From positions 220,630 to 284,629 of the forward strand of contig NZ_QDKQ01000071.1 of the NCBI RefSeq assembly GCF_003116815.1: a stretch of 64,000 bases of DNA, given 5' to 3'. This DNA comes from Caulobacter endophyticus (GTDB lineage Bacteria > Pseudomonadota > Alphaproteobacteria > Caulobacterales > Caulobacteraceae). Numbering within the stretch: position 1 is the stretch's first letter; the number at the start of each line of letters is the position of its first letter. The position numbers and the translations under genes are program-made. The notes beneath the pieces are model-generated. The model saw only the letters and a list, made by a program, of their open reading frames with translations, was not told the origin of the DNA and ran no database searches. Positions 52,393 to 64,000 of the stretch are shown in pieces.

Positions 52393-53658
52393 TGGCGATC
52401 GGCGCGGGACCCTTCGGGATCTGGGAACGGACGGTCGCCTGGCGTTACCTGCGCACCAAGCGCAAGAACGGCGGCGTCGCCTTGATCTCGGTGATCTCGT
52501 TCAGCGCGGTGATGCTGGCGGTGTTCGCCCTCATCACCGTGATGAGCGTCATGAACGGCTTCCGCGCCGAGCTTCTCGGCCGGCTGCTCGGCTTCAACGG
52601 CCACATCTATGCCCAGGGGCCGCTGGTCAACGGCCCTGATCGCGAGGGCGTGATCGCCCGCATCAAGGCCAGTCCTGGCGTGGTGCAGGCCGCCCCCCTG
52701 GTCGAGGCCCAGGCCATGGTCATCGGTCCCAACCAGGTGACCGGCGCCATCGTCCGCGGGGTCAATCCCGCTGACCTGCGCGGCATGAAGCTGATCTCCG
52801 GCAACATCAAGCAGGGCTCGCTCAACGGCTTCGGCGAGGGCGAGTACGGCGGCGAGATGGTGCTGATCGGCGACCGCATGGCCCGCAATCTGGGCCTTTC
52901 GGTGGGCGACCCGATCACCCTGATCTCGCCCTCGGGCCCAGCCACGGCCTTCGGGACCTCGACGCGCGAGAAGGACTACGTGGTCGGCGGCGTGTTCAGC
53001 GTCGGCATGAGCCAGTTCGACGAGAGCTACGTGATGATGCCGCTGGCCCAGGCGCAGCTCTTTTTCGGCCGCGACACGGCCATCGACTATGTCGAGGTCA
53101 AGCTGACCGATCCAGACAACGCCAAGCAGGCCAAGGCCGCCATCGAGCAGGCCGTCGGCCCCGGCGCCTTCATCACCGACTGGATGGACAAGAACAGCAG
53201 CTACTTCAACGCGCTGCAGGTCGAGCGCAAGGTCATGCGCCTGATCCTGTTCTTCATCGTGGCCATCGCCACCCTGAACATCATTTCCGGACTGGTCATG
53301 CTGGTGAAGAACAAGGGGCGCGACATCGCCATCCTGCGCACCATGGGCGCCAGCCAGTCGTCGATCCTGCGCATCTTCATCATGGCCGGCGCCTCGATCG
53401 GCCTGGCCGGCACCCTGATGGGCCTGCTGCTGGGCGTTCTGTTCTGCGCCAACATCACGGCCATCCAGAACTTCGTCGAATGGGCGACAGGCACGGCGGT
53501 GTTCAGCGCCGACATCTATTTCCTGGCCCACATCCCGGCCAAGATCGACTGGGTCGAGGTGGCCGGCGTGGTTTCGATCTCCACCCTGATGAGCGTGCTG
53601 GCGACCTTGCCGCCGGCGCTGCGGGCCTCGCGCCTCGATCCCGTTGAGGCCCTTCGCT

Positions 53659-53666
<8 letters not shown>
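52392..53666 (+). CDS. lolC: Lipoprotein-releasing ABC transporter permease (LolC/E type)
   Basis: 424 residues from the ATG overlapping the proS stop. An N-terminal membrane helix, a large periplasmic domain (about 60-290) and three C-terminal helices: the FtsX-like LolC/E layout. It detaches outer-membrane lipoproteins from the inner membrane together with LolD. Only one permease gene is here; it may act as a homodimer, as LolF does in some bacteria. It overlaps lolD by 8 bases. Confidence 0.95.
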
Positions 53667-54345
<679 letters not shown>

Positions 54346-54402
54346 GCTTCCTGTTCCGGCGAGGTTGGCGCTTCAAGGCAAGCTGTCAGTCAACAGTCGC
54401 CT

Positions 54403-54423
54403 CCCTCGCCCTTGTGGCGAGGG
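54403..54423. terminator. Hairpin between convergent lolD and nucleoside hydrolase
   Basis: CCCTCGCC-CTTGT-GGCGAGGG is a perfect 8-base stem. It is placed between the two stops (109-base gap) and can end transcription from either side. No U-run is seen, so it is a weak terminator call. Confidence 0.5.
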
Positions 54424-54454
54424 TCCATGCCGGCGACCGCAATGTCTACCCGCT

Positions 54455-55411
54455 CTAGAGCAGCGCCTGCCGCATCGCCGCGAAGAACCCCGCCTGGTCG
54501 ATCTTCTTGATCACCCGGGCGTTGGGCTCGCGGCGCTTCAGGGCCGGGTCGGCGATCTCGATGTCCGGCAGGATCGAGTGAGAGACGCTGAGATAGCCGC
54601 GCGTCAGCTCGCCCATCGTCTCCACGTCGATCACGCAGCGCTCGGCTTCCAGCACTAGGGCCTCGTCGAGCATGGCCGCGCAGGTCAGGGCGTCGGGGTG
54701 CAGGCTGCCGTCCAGGCCTTCGGTGTCGCGGGCGAAGGCCAGCGAGGCCTCGTTGACCTTGGTGAAGAATTTGGCGCGCGGCGTGCCCAGCGCGTTCAGC
54801 TCGCCCAACTGCGCCGTGGTCAGCAGGCCGTCGCGCAGGGTCTCGGTCCAGGTCACCACGTGCAGGTCGAAGCCGGCGTTGACGACGATCTTGGCCGCCT
54901 CGGGATCGACATAGAAATTGTACTCGGCCGCCGGGGTGACGTTGCCGACGCCGTTGTCGGTTCCGCCCATCACCCACAGGGCCTTGGCGGCTTGGGCGAT
55001 CCTCGGCTCGCGCAGCACGGCCAGGGCGATGTTGGTCAGCGGGGCCTGGGCCAGCAGGGTGAGCTCGCCGGGCGCTTCCATCACCCGCCGCACGATCTCG
55101 TCGGCCGCGTGGCCGGGGGAGGGGCGCTGGGCGGTCTTCGGGAACGCGGCATCGCTCATGCCGTCCTCGCCGAACACGTAGGCGGCGTCGAGCGGCGCGC
55201 GGTTGAAGGGCTTTCCCGCGCCCAAATAGACCGGCACGCCGACCGCCTCGCAGGCCTCCAGCGTCACCAGGGCGTTCTCGGCGTGCTGTTCGAAGCCGAC
55301 ATTGCCGTGGCTGATGGTGATGGCTTCGACGGTCACGCCGGGGCGGCGCAGGGCGAGCATCAGGGAGAAGACGTCGTCTCCGGCGGTGTCGGTGTCGATG
55401 ATCAGGCGCAT
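54455..55411 (-). CDS. Inosine-uridine preferring nucleoside hydrolase
   Basis: 318 residues from the ATG at 55411. The metal-binding N-terminal motif IIDTDTAGDD and the VMGGTDNGVGNVTPAAEYNFYVDPEAA segment place it in the calcium-dependent nucleoside hydrolase family. It cleaves the N-glycosidic bond of ribonucleosides for salvage; exact base preference cannot be read. Divergent from the sidA-dnaE unit. Confidence 0.92.
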   Translation of the reverse strand: MRLIIDTDTAGDDVFSLMLALRRPGVTVEAITISHGNVGFEQHAENALVTLEACEAVGVPVYLGAGKPFNRAPLDAAYVFGEDGMSDAAFPKTAQRPSPGHAADEIVRRVMEAPGELTLLAQAPLTNIALAVLREPRIAQAAKALWVMGGTDNGVGNVTPAAEYNFYVDPEAAKIVVNAGFDLHVVTWTETLRDGLLTTAQLGELNALGTPRAKFFTKVNEASLAFARDTEGLDGSLHPDALTCAAMLDEALVLEAERCVIDVETMGELTRGYLSVSHSILPDIEIADPALKRREPNARVIKKIDQAGFFAAMRQALL

Positions 55412-55525
55412 GGCGGGGCTTCTGCCGCGTTCCGCCGCCGAAGGCCAGAGCCGCCCGGTTGATCCGCGACCATAGGCCCCGCGTGACAAAAACGCTCGCA
55501 ATTCGCCTGTGGACTATTGTGGTGA

Positions 55526-55558
55526 GAACGAAAGGGGAATATAGAACAAAAGGGCAAC
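55526..55558 (+). promoter_or_regulatory. SOS (LexA) box, probably two overlapping, upstream of sidA
   Basis: The Caulobacter LexA box is a direct repeat, GTTCN7GTTC; read from the other strand it is GAACN7GAAC. Here GAAC (55526-55529), 7 bases, GAAT (55537-55540) has one mismatch, and GAAC (55544-55547), 7 bases, CAAC (55555-55558) has one mismatch. The site lies 27-60 bases upstream of the sidA start. Confidence 0.7.
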
Positions 55559-55584
55559 TGGCCAACGAGCTGTGGAGGGATGTT

Positions 55585-55674
55585 ATGGTCCGGATCGCGC
55601 GTGAGTCTTTGGCGCTTGTATCTGTCGCCGGGTTCGTCTGGATGATGTGTTCGGTCGCCCAGTTGGTGGCTTGA
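55585..55674 (+). CDS. sidA: SOS-induced cell-division inhibitor SidA, 29-residue membrane peptide
   Basis: 29 residues, beginning MVRIARESLALVSVAGF; the last 21 residues form one membrane helix. GGAGGG lies five bases upstream. It is short but the length, single helix, upstream SOS box and position immediately before dnaE all match SidA described in Caulobacter crescentus, which blocks division by binding FtsW/FtsN after DNA damage. Longer in-frame starts upstream overlap the box region and are less likely. The gap to dnaE is 25 bases. Confidence 0.82.
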   Translation: MVRIARESLALVSVAGFVWMMCSVAQLVA

Positions 55675-55699
55675 GTCGGAAAGCTGCGAGGTCGAGGTC

Positions 55700-59131
<3,432 letters not shown>

Positions 59132-59515
59132 GGTCGATCCCGCTGGCGCTGTCGCTGGCGCTGGTGGTGGTTTCATCCCCCGTCGAAGGGGGCGGACGGA
59201 CCTGAACTGTGAGAAGTCTCGACTGGGGTCTTGGGCGTCGTCCTGATGAGTTTGGTCCCTATTTTTTGTCGGGACCGCGGGGCGGGTCTGGGGTGCGAGG
59301 ATAGGCTGGGCGCGGCCCGATCGGGTTCGAGAGGTTTGGCGCTGCGCTGGCCCGACTGAACGCTGCTTGCAGCGGCTTCAGGCTGGCGACGGATCGTCTC
59401 CGGGCCGCTCGTGCGCTGGCGTTGTCGGCCTCGGGATGGCCTTGGCTGGCGGGACGGCGGATCGATAGACTGTGAGGGCGCGGGATCCTGAATCCGGCGC
59501 GACAGGGAGGAAGCG
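59132..59515. other. Gap between dnaE and the GFA gene
   Basis: 384 bases without a gene. It contains CCCCC-GTCGAA-GGGGG (59177-59192) shortly after the dnaE stop and a GGTCCC/GGGACC stem flanking a TATTTTTTGTC loop (about 59251-59276). The second may be a weak terminator. Nothing else is seen. Confidence 0.55.
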
Positions 59516-59866
59516 ATGACACAGCATACCGGCGGCTGCCAGTGCGGCAGGGTCCGCTTCGAGGTCGAGGCGGACCTGTCCCAGATCATCAGCTGCAACT
59601 GTTCGCGCTGCGCCAAGCTGGGCTCGGTGCTGGCCTTTGCGCCGATCGAGCAGTTCCGCCTGCTGTCGGGCGAGGAGGCCCTGAGCGAGTACCGGTTCAA
59701 CACCGGCAAGATCCAGCACCTGTTCTGCGGCGACTGCGGCATTGAATCCTTCGCCCGCGGCGAGGCGCCGAGCGGCGCGGAGATGGCCGCCATCAACGTC
59801 CGCTGCGTCGATGGTGTAGACGTCTTCGCCCTGGAGCCGCAGCAGGTGGACGGCAAGTCGTTCTGA
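59516..59866 (+). CDS. GFA-family zinc protein (DUF636)
   Basis: 116 residues. Zinc cysteines in GGCQCGRVRFEV, CNCSRCAKLG and FCGDCGIESFA. Same family as the protein at 25781 but clearly divergent from it. GGGAGG lies upstream. It is a single gene between dnaE and the rpsB leader; substrate unknown. Confidence 0.9.
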   Translation: MTQHTGGCQCGRVRFEVEADLSQIISCNCSRCAKLGSVLAFAPIEQFRLLSGEEALSEYRFNTGKIQHLFCGDCGIESFARGEAPSGAEMAAINVRCVDGVDVFALEPQQVDGKSF

Positions 59867-60440
59867 GGGCGATCGCCCTGGCGCTCTAGTCGCGCGCCTG
59901 GGTGGCGTGAGCGGATCGGGAAAGTGGCCGGCCCGGCGGAGCGGAGGGATGATCGACAGTCGGCCGCTCCAGGCAGGACCTTGGGGCGGCGCCTACGGCG
60001 TCGGGCGTGTCCTGGCCGTGTGGCCCCGCGCCAGCGACACGAGGGCGCGACGTCCGGCGTCGGTCGGGCGCGAGAGATCTTGTATCAGATATCAGTTTCG
60101 GTGCGCGGCTTGCGTGAGGCGCTGGCCATTGTTCGATCGCTTCGTCGCCTGTCCGGCAATGGCTGCGAGGCGCTGTCGAACGAGTGGGGACGAGCGGCCC
60201 GGCCGGCGGCGAAGGCGTGCGCTGGTCCGTGAATGTCCGGAAAGAACGCCCCTCCAGACCGGCGGGCTTCGGGAAAGGCTTGCATTCTAGCCGTTTCACG
60301 ACTATCTGCGCGCCATTCCACACGTGGACGTTCGGCAGCGCCGGGGAGACATCCCGACGTCGCCGTTCCGGTCCCGCCTCCAGAATGGTCTGGAGCGGGG
60401 GTGTCCACGGAGGTTCAACCGGAAAAAGGATTAAGGCCCG
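59867..60440. other. Gap upstream of rpsB with a long leader
   Basis: 574 bases without a supported protein gene. The right part includes a promoter-like pair (60280-60308) and a purine-rich leader ending AAAAAGGATTAAGGCCCG before the rpsB ATG. The left part shows only GC-rich short repeats and no clear signal. Confidence 0.55.
60280..60308 (+). promoter_or_regulatory. Candidate promoter of rpsB
   Basis: TTGCAT (60280-60285), a 17-base spacer and TATCTG (60303-60308). A transcript from here would have a leader of about 125 bases, long enough for an RNA element that senses S2. Confidence 0.45.
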
Positions 60441-61256
60441 ATGGCTCTTCCCGAATTCTCCATGCGTCAGCTCCTGGAAGCCGGCGCCCACTTCGGCCAC
60501 CAGACCCACCGCTGGAACCCGAAGATGGACCGCTACATCTTCGGTTCGCGCTCGAACATCCACATCATCGACCTGTCGCAGACCATCCCGCTGCTGCACC
60601 AGGCCCTGGTGAAGGTCCGTGAAGTCGCCGCCGCCGGCGGCCGCGTGCTGTTCGTCGGCACCAAGCGCCAGGCTTCGGATCCGGTCGCCACGGCCGCCAA
60701 GCGCTGCGCCCAGTACTACGTGAATCACCGCTGGCTCGGCGGCACCCTGACCAACTGGCGCACCGTCTCGGGCTCGATCGCTCGCCTGCGCGAGCTGGAA
60801 GGCATCATGAGCGGCGAAGGCGCCGGCCGTTCCAAGAAGGAACTGCTGCAGCTGACCCGCGAGCGCGACAAGCTGGAACTGTCGCTGGGCGGCATCAAGG
60901 ACATGGGCGGCATCCCCGACATCATGTTCGTGATCGACACCAACAAGGAAGCGATCGCGATCCTGGAAGCCCGCAAGCTGAACATCCCGGTCGTCGCCAT
61001 CCTCGACACCAACTGCGATCCGGACGGCATCACCTATCCGATCCCGGGTAACGACGACGCCGCCCGCGCCCTGCAGCTGTACTGCGACCTGATCGCCGAC
61101 GCCGTCCTCGACGGCCTGGCCGCCGGTCAAGCCGCCTCGGGCGTCGACCTGGGCGCCTCGGTCGCTCCGATCGAGCCGGCCCTGGCCCGCGAACTGACCC
61201 CGGAAGCCGCTCCTGAAGCAGCCGCCGAAGAAGTCGCTGCTCCGGCCGCCGACTGA
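60441..61256 (+). CDS. rpsB: 30S ribosomal protein S2
   Basis: 271 residues. The N-terminus MALPEFSMRQLLEAGAHFGH, NPKMDRYIFGSRSNIHIIDL and HRWLGGTLTNWRT are conserved S2 blocks; the C-terminus is extended by an Ala/Glu-rich tail. A core of the small ribosomal subunit. AAAAAGGA precedes the ATG. First gene of the rpsB-tsf-pyrH-frr-uppS series common to many bacteria. Confidence 0.98.
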   Translation: MALPEFSMRQLLEAGAHFGHQTHRWNPKMDRYIFGSRSNIHIIDLSQTIPLLHQALVKVREVAAAGGRVLFVGTKRQASDPVATAAKRCAQYYVNHRWLGGTLTNWRTVSGSIARLRELEGIMSGEGAGRSKKELLQLTRERDKLELSLGGIKDMGGIPDIMFVIDTNKEAIAILEARKLNIPVVAILDTNCDPDGITYPIPGNDDAARALQLYCDLIADAVLDGLAAGQAASGVDLGASVAPIEPALARELTPEAAPEAAAEEVAAPAAD

Positions 61257-61314
61257 TTTCTCTTCGGCCGCCGGCTCTCCTGGCGAGGGCGGGCGGCCGT
61301 CGCGCTACCGACAC

Positions 61315-61340
61315 GCGACCGGGCTATCAAGCCCGGTCGC
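61315..61340 (+). terminator. Intercistronic hairpin between rpsB and tsf (attenuator-like)
   Basis: A perfect 10-base stem GCGACCGGGC/GCCCGGTCGC with loop TATCAA lies 27 bases before the tsf start, followed by TAAACGTTTG instead of a U-run. It is likely a partial terminator or processing site, as known between rpsB and tsf in other bacteria. Confidence 0.6.
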
Positions 61341-61366
61341 TAAACGTTTGAATCTGGAGATATTCC

Positions 61367-62308
61367 ATGGCTGAGATCACGGCTGCGCTGGTCAAGGAAC
61401 TGCGCGAGAAGTCCGGCGTCGGCATGATGGACTGCAAGAAGGCCCTGGCCGAAAACAACGGCGACATCGAGGCTTCCATCGACTGGCTGCGCGCCAAGGG
61501 CCTGTCCAAGGCCGCCAAGAAGGCCGACCGCGCCGCCGCCGAAGGCCTGGTGGCCATCGCCGTGTCGGAAAACGGCGCGGGTGAAACCGCCACCGCCGTC
61601 GAAGTGAACGCCGAAACCGACTTCGTGTCGCGCAACGACCTGTTCCAGGTCGCGGCCCGTCAGATCGCCGGCGCCGCCCTGGGCACCGACGGTTCGATCG
61701 ACGCCATCACCAGCGCCAAGCTGGCTGGCGGCGAGACCGTTCAGGACCACCTGACCAACCTGATCGCCACGATCGGCGAGAACATGATGGTCCGTCGCGC
61801 CGCCAAGCACACCGTCGAGAACGGCGTCGTCGCCTCGTACGTCCACAACGCCACCGCTCCGGACCTCGGCCGCATCGGCGTGCTGGTCGCCCTGGAGTCG
61901 ACTGCTGGCGACAAGGCCGCCCTGCGCGAGCTGGGCCGCAAGATCGCCATGCACGTCGCCGCGACCGCCCCGCTTTCGCTGTCGCCGGAAGATCTGGACC
62001 CGGCCGCCATCGAGCGTGAGAAGGCCGTGTTCACCGAGCAGGCTCTGGAGTCGGGCAAGCCGGAGTCGGTCATCGAGAAGATGATCGAAGGCCGCATCCG
62101 CAAGTTCCTGGAAGAAGTCGTGCTGCTGAAGCAAGCCTTCGTCATGAACCCGGACCAGACCGTCGAGCAGCTGGTGGCCGAAGCCGGCAAGACCCTCGGC
62201 GCGCCGATCACCGTGAAGGGCTTCACCCGTCTCGCCCTCGGCGAAGGCGTGGAAAAGAAGCAGGACGACTTCGCCGCCGAAGTCGCCTCGATGACCGGTC
62301 AGGCCTAA
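61367..62308 (+). CDS. tsf: Elongation factor Ts
   Basis: 313 residues. The N-terminal UBA-like domain (MAEITAALVKELREKSGVGMMDCKKAL) and the TDFVSRNDLFQ contact motif are present. It exchanges GDP for GTP on EF-Tu. It follows rpsB after 110 bases that include a hairpin. Confidence 0.98.
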   Translation: MAEITAALVKELREKSGVGMMDCKKALAENNGDIEASIDWLRAKGLSKAAKKADRAAAEGLVAIAVSENGAGETATAVEVNAETDFVSRNDLFQVAARQIAGAALGTDGSIDAITSAKLAGGETVQDHLTNLIATIGENMMVRRAAKHTVENGVVASYVHNATAPDLGRIGVLVALESTAGDKAALRELGRKIAMHVAATAPLSLSPEDLDPAAIEREKAVFTEQALESGKPESVIEKMIEGRIRKFLEEVVLLKQAFVMNPDQTVEQLVAEAGKTLGAPITVKGFTRLALGEGVEKKQDDFAAEVASMTGQA

Positions 62309-62371
62309 GGCCGACCATGACAATGGAGACGGCGGGCCTCGGGTTCGCCGTTTTCACGGTCGATAAATCAA

Positions 62372-62411
62372 GGGCGCGGCGCGCATCGAGCGCGCGCCGC
62401 GCCCTTTTTTT
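62372..62411 (+). terminator. Strong rho-independent terminator after tsf
   Basis: A perfect 13-base stem (62372-62384 with 62392-62404) and a 7-base loop are followed by seven T. A second, weaker stem ACGGCG/CGCCGT plus TTTT lies just before. It separates rpsB-tsf from pyrH. Confidence 0.92.
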
Positions 62412-62420
62412 GTGCTTGAA

Positions 62421-62438
62421 CAGGCGCGCGCTCGCCTG
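62421..62438. promoter_or_regulatory. Inverted repeat upstream of pyrH
   Basis: CAGGCG-CGCGCT-CGCCTG is a perfect 6-base palindrome between the tsf terminator and the pyrH start. It may be an operator for the new transcript. A GCAC/GTGC pair follows at about 62470-62484. Confidence 0.35.
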
Positions 62439-62510
62439 GCGCAAAACCGATCCCACTTTTGTGTAACGCGCACTATGGTGCGTGCCGACGACTCAGGAAG
62501 AGCCCGGTCC

Positions 62511-63242
62511 ATGTCTGATCCCATCCCCGCCAAGCCGTACCGTCGTCTTCTGCTCAAGGTTTCCGGCGAAGTGCTGATGGGCGACACGCCCTACGGGATC
62601 GACACCAACACCGTCCAATCGGTCGCCCTGGACATCGCCGAGATCGTCAAGTCGGGCGTCGAGCTGTGCCTGGTCATCGGCGGCGGCAACATCTTCCGCG
62701 GCATGGCCGGCGCCGCCAAGGGCATGGAGCGCTCCAGCGCCGACTACATGGGCATGCTGGCGACCGTGATGAACGCCCTGGCCATGCAGGACGCTCTCGA
62801 GCGCATCGGCGTCGAGACCCGCGTGCAGTCGGCCATTCCGATGGCCACCGTCTGCGAGCCCTACATCCGCCGGCGCGCCCAGCGCCACCTTGAGAAGGGC
62901 CGCGTGGTGATCTTCGCCGCCGGCACCGGCAACCCGTTCTTCACCACCGACACCGCTGCCGCCCTGCGCGCCGCCGAGATGCAGTGCGACGCGCTGTTCA
63001 AGGGCACCAGCGTCGACGGCGTCTACACCGCCGATCCCAAGAAGGATCCCAACGCCCAGCGCTACGACCGCCTGAGCTACATGGACGTGCTGGCCAAGGA
63101 CCTGCGCGTCATGGACGCCTCGGCCGTGGCGCTGATGCGCGACAGCAACATCCCGATCGTGGTGTTCTCGATCAAGGGGCGGGGTAACCTGCTCAGCGTG
63201 CTGCGTGGCGAAGGCACGCACACCGTCGTCGCGAACGCCTGA
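62511..63242 (+). CDS. pyrH: Uridylate kinase
   Basis: 243 residues from the ATG at 62511. Amino acid kinase fold: LLKVSGEVLMGD, LVIGGGNIFRG and FAAGTGNPFFTTDTAAALRA are the conserved nucleotide-binding blocks. It phosphorylates UMP to UDP. It has its own upstream region after the tsf terminator. Confidence 0.97.
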   Translation: MSDPIPAKPYRRLLLKVSGEVLMGDTPYGIDTNTVQSVALDIAEIVKSGVELCLVIGGGNIFRGMAGAAKGMERSSADYMGMLATVMNALAMQDALERIGVETRVQSAIPMATVCEPYIRRRAQRHLEKGRVVIFAAGTGNPFFTTDTAAALRAAEMQCDALFKGTSVDGVYTADPKKDPNAQRYDRLSYMDVLAKDLRVMDASAVALMRDSNIPIVVFSIKGRGNLLSVLRGEGTHTVVANA

Positions 63243-63271
63243 TTTCACTTAAAGCGAAGAGAGCCCAAGCC

Positions 63272-63838
63272 ATGGCCGCCGCCGAAAAGCCCGTCCTTTC
63301 CCGCTACAAAGACCGCATGGACAAGGCCGTGCTCGCCCTGAAGGACGAGTTCGGCTCCCTGCGCACCGGCCGCGCCTCGGCCAGCCTGCTCGACCAGGTG
63401 ATGGTCGAGGCCTACGGCTCCACCACGCCGCTGAACGCGGTGGCCTCGGTCAGCGTGCCCGAGCCGCGCCAGATCAACGTCAGCGTCTGGGATCGCGGCG
63501 TCGTCGTTTCGGTCGAGAAGGCCATCCGCGCCTCGGGCCTGGGCCTGAACCCGGTGGTCGAGGGCCAGAACCTGCGTATCCCGATCCCGCCGCTGACCGA
63601 GGAGCGCCGCAAGGACCTCTCGAAGATCGCCGGCAAGTACGCCGAGCAGCAGAAGATCGCCGTGCGCAACATTCGTCGCGACGCCAACGACGACCTGAAG
63701 AAGGCCGAGAAGGACAGCGTCATCAACGAAGACGATCGCAAGAAGATGGAAACCGAGGTCCAGAAGCTGACCGACGAGGCCGTCAAGCGCATCGACGAGG
63801 CCTTGAAAATCAAGGAACAAGAGATCATGCAGGTCTGA
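63272..63838 (+). CDS. frr: Ribosome recycling factor
   Basis: 188 residues. Typical L-shaped RRF: LRTGRASASLLDQVMVEAYGS, then IPIPPLTEERRKDL and the VRNIRRDANDDLKK helix. With EF-G it splits post-termination ribosomes. It lies 29 bases after pyrH, with AGCGAAGAGAGCC as a weak ribosome binding site. Confidence 0.98.
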   Translation: MAAAEKPVLSRYKDRMDKAVLALKDEFGSLRTGRASASLLDQVMVEAYGSTTPLNAVASVSVPEPRQINVSVWDRGVVVSVEKAIRASGLGLNPVVEGQNLRIPIPPLTEERRKDLSKIAGKYAEQQKIAVRNIRRDANDDLKKAEKDSVINEDDRKKMETEVQKLTDEAVKRIDEALKIKEQEIMQV

Positions 63839-63889
63839 TTGTCCTCTCTGGTGGGCTTCTGGGGGATGAGAAGGGAAGGCTAAGAGCGC

Positions 63890-64000
63890 ATGTCGCCGAA
63901 GACCGGCCTGCAGACCAAGACCGCGCGCCCCGGGGGCGAGGCCGGCGCGGGACTGCATGCGGCCATCATCATGGACGGCAACGGCCGGTGGGCGAAGCGT
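63890..64000 (+). CDS. uppS: Isoprenyl (undecaprenyl) diphosphate synthase, N-terminal part, cut by window end
   Basis: 37 residues are visible, starting MSPKTGLQTKTARPG and reaching MDGNGRWAKR, the family's catalytic and substrate-binding motif. The enzyme makes the C55 lipid carrier for cell wall synthesis. It follows frr as is common in many bacteria. The rest lies beyond the window. Confidence 0.9.
   Translation, partial: MSPKTGLQTKTARPGGEAGAGLHAAIIMDGNGRWAKR

Noticed and set aside
55459..55584. Longer 71-residue version of the sidA frame
   Set aside because: The extra 42 residues would be encoded across the SOS boxes, lack a ribosome binding site and do not fit the 29-residue peptide.
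60184..60612. Protein frames in the rpsB leader region
   Set aside because: They overlap rpsB in other frames or lack start signals; their composition is not protein-like.

Overview
The window reads as a Caulobacter chromosome (Alphaproteobacteria, Caulobacterales). The DNA is GC-rich, gene starts often overlap the previous stop as ATGA or TGATG, and several genes are Caulobacter-like: a 29-residue SidA-type SOS peptide in front of dnaE, a 799-residue Lon with serine 674, a dispersed nuo operon with extra small genes, and intergenic palindromic repeats. The species cannot be settled from the sequence alone. There is no rRNA, integrase, insertion sequence or CRISPR array.

Layout. 1-2.1 kb: end of assimilatory nitrate reductase overlapping cobA (siroheme). 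2.1-6.1 kb: opgH, a cystathionine beta-lyase and a small secreted protein. 6.1-7.0 kb: a gene-free mosaic of palindromic repeats. 7.0-9.2 kb: a radical SAM/SPASM enzyme preceded by two tandem 57-58 residue paralogous peptides, which looks like a peptide-maturation (RiPP-type) cassette and is the most interesting locus here. 9.2-17.7 kb: sseA, a cysteine synthase, cfa, photolyase, kdsA, hldD and a FAD monooxygenase (sulfur, lipid and LPS metabolism). 17.8-22.3 kb: an HMG-CoA-synthase-like/DUF35 fusion and a thiolase, separated by an oppositely oriented vapBC module, then a DUF3089 hydrolase. 22.5-25.7 kb: lon with a heat-shock-like promoter, an HU gene and tRNA-Val. 25.8-30.2 kb: GFA-family protein, two glycosyltransferases, an LLM-type oxidoreductase and two identical tRNA-Asp genes.

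30.4-45.9 kb: the complete 14-subunit respiratory complex I operon nuoA-N, with four additional small genes translationally coupled inside it (an NTF2-like protein, two small membrane proteins and a probable lipoprotein). It runs almost without gaps into birA, coaX, RNase J, a rhomboid protease, methylmalonyl-CoA epimerase and a DUF1467 protein. 50.7-54.3 kb: a non-coding stretch with hairpins and a terminator, then proS-lolC-lolD. 54.4-59.1 kb: a nucleoside hydrolase, the SOS-box-preceded sidA, and dnaE. 59.5-64 kb: a second GFA protein, then the translation/growth cluster rpsB-tsf-pyrH-frr-uppS, cut by the window end.

Most of the window is housekeeping: energy, envelope, replication and translation. 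The accessory or less understood parts are the radical SAM peptide cassette, the vapBC insertion, the repeat mosaic at 6.1-7.0 kb and the putative structured RNAs.
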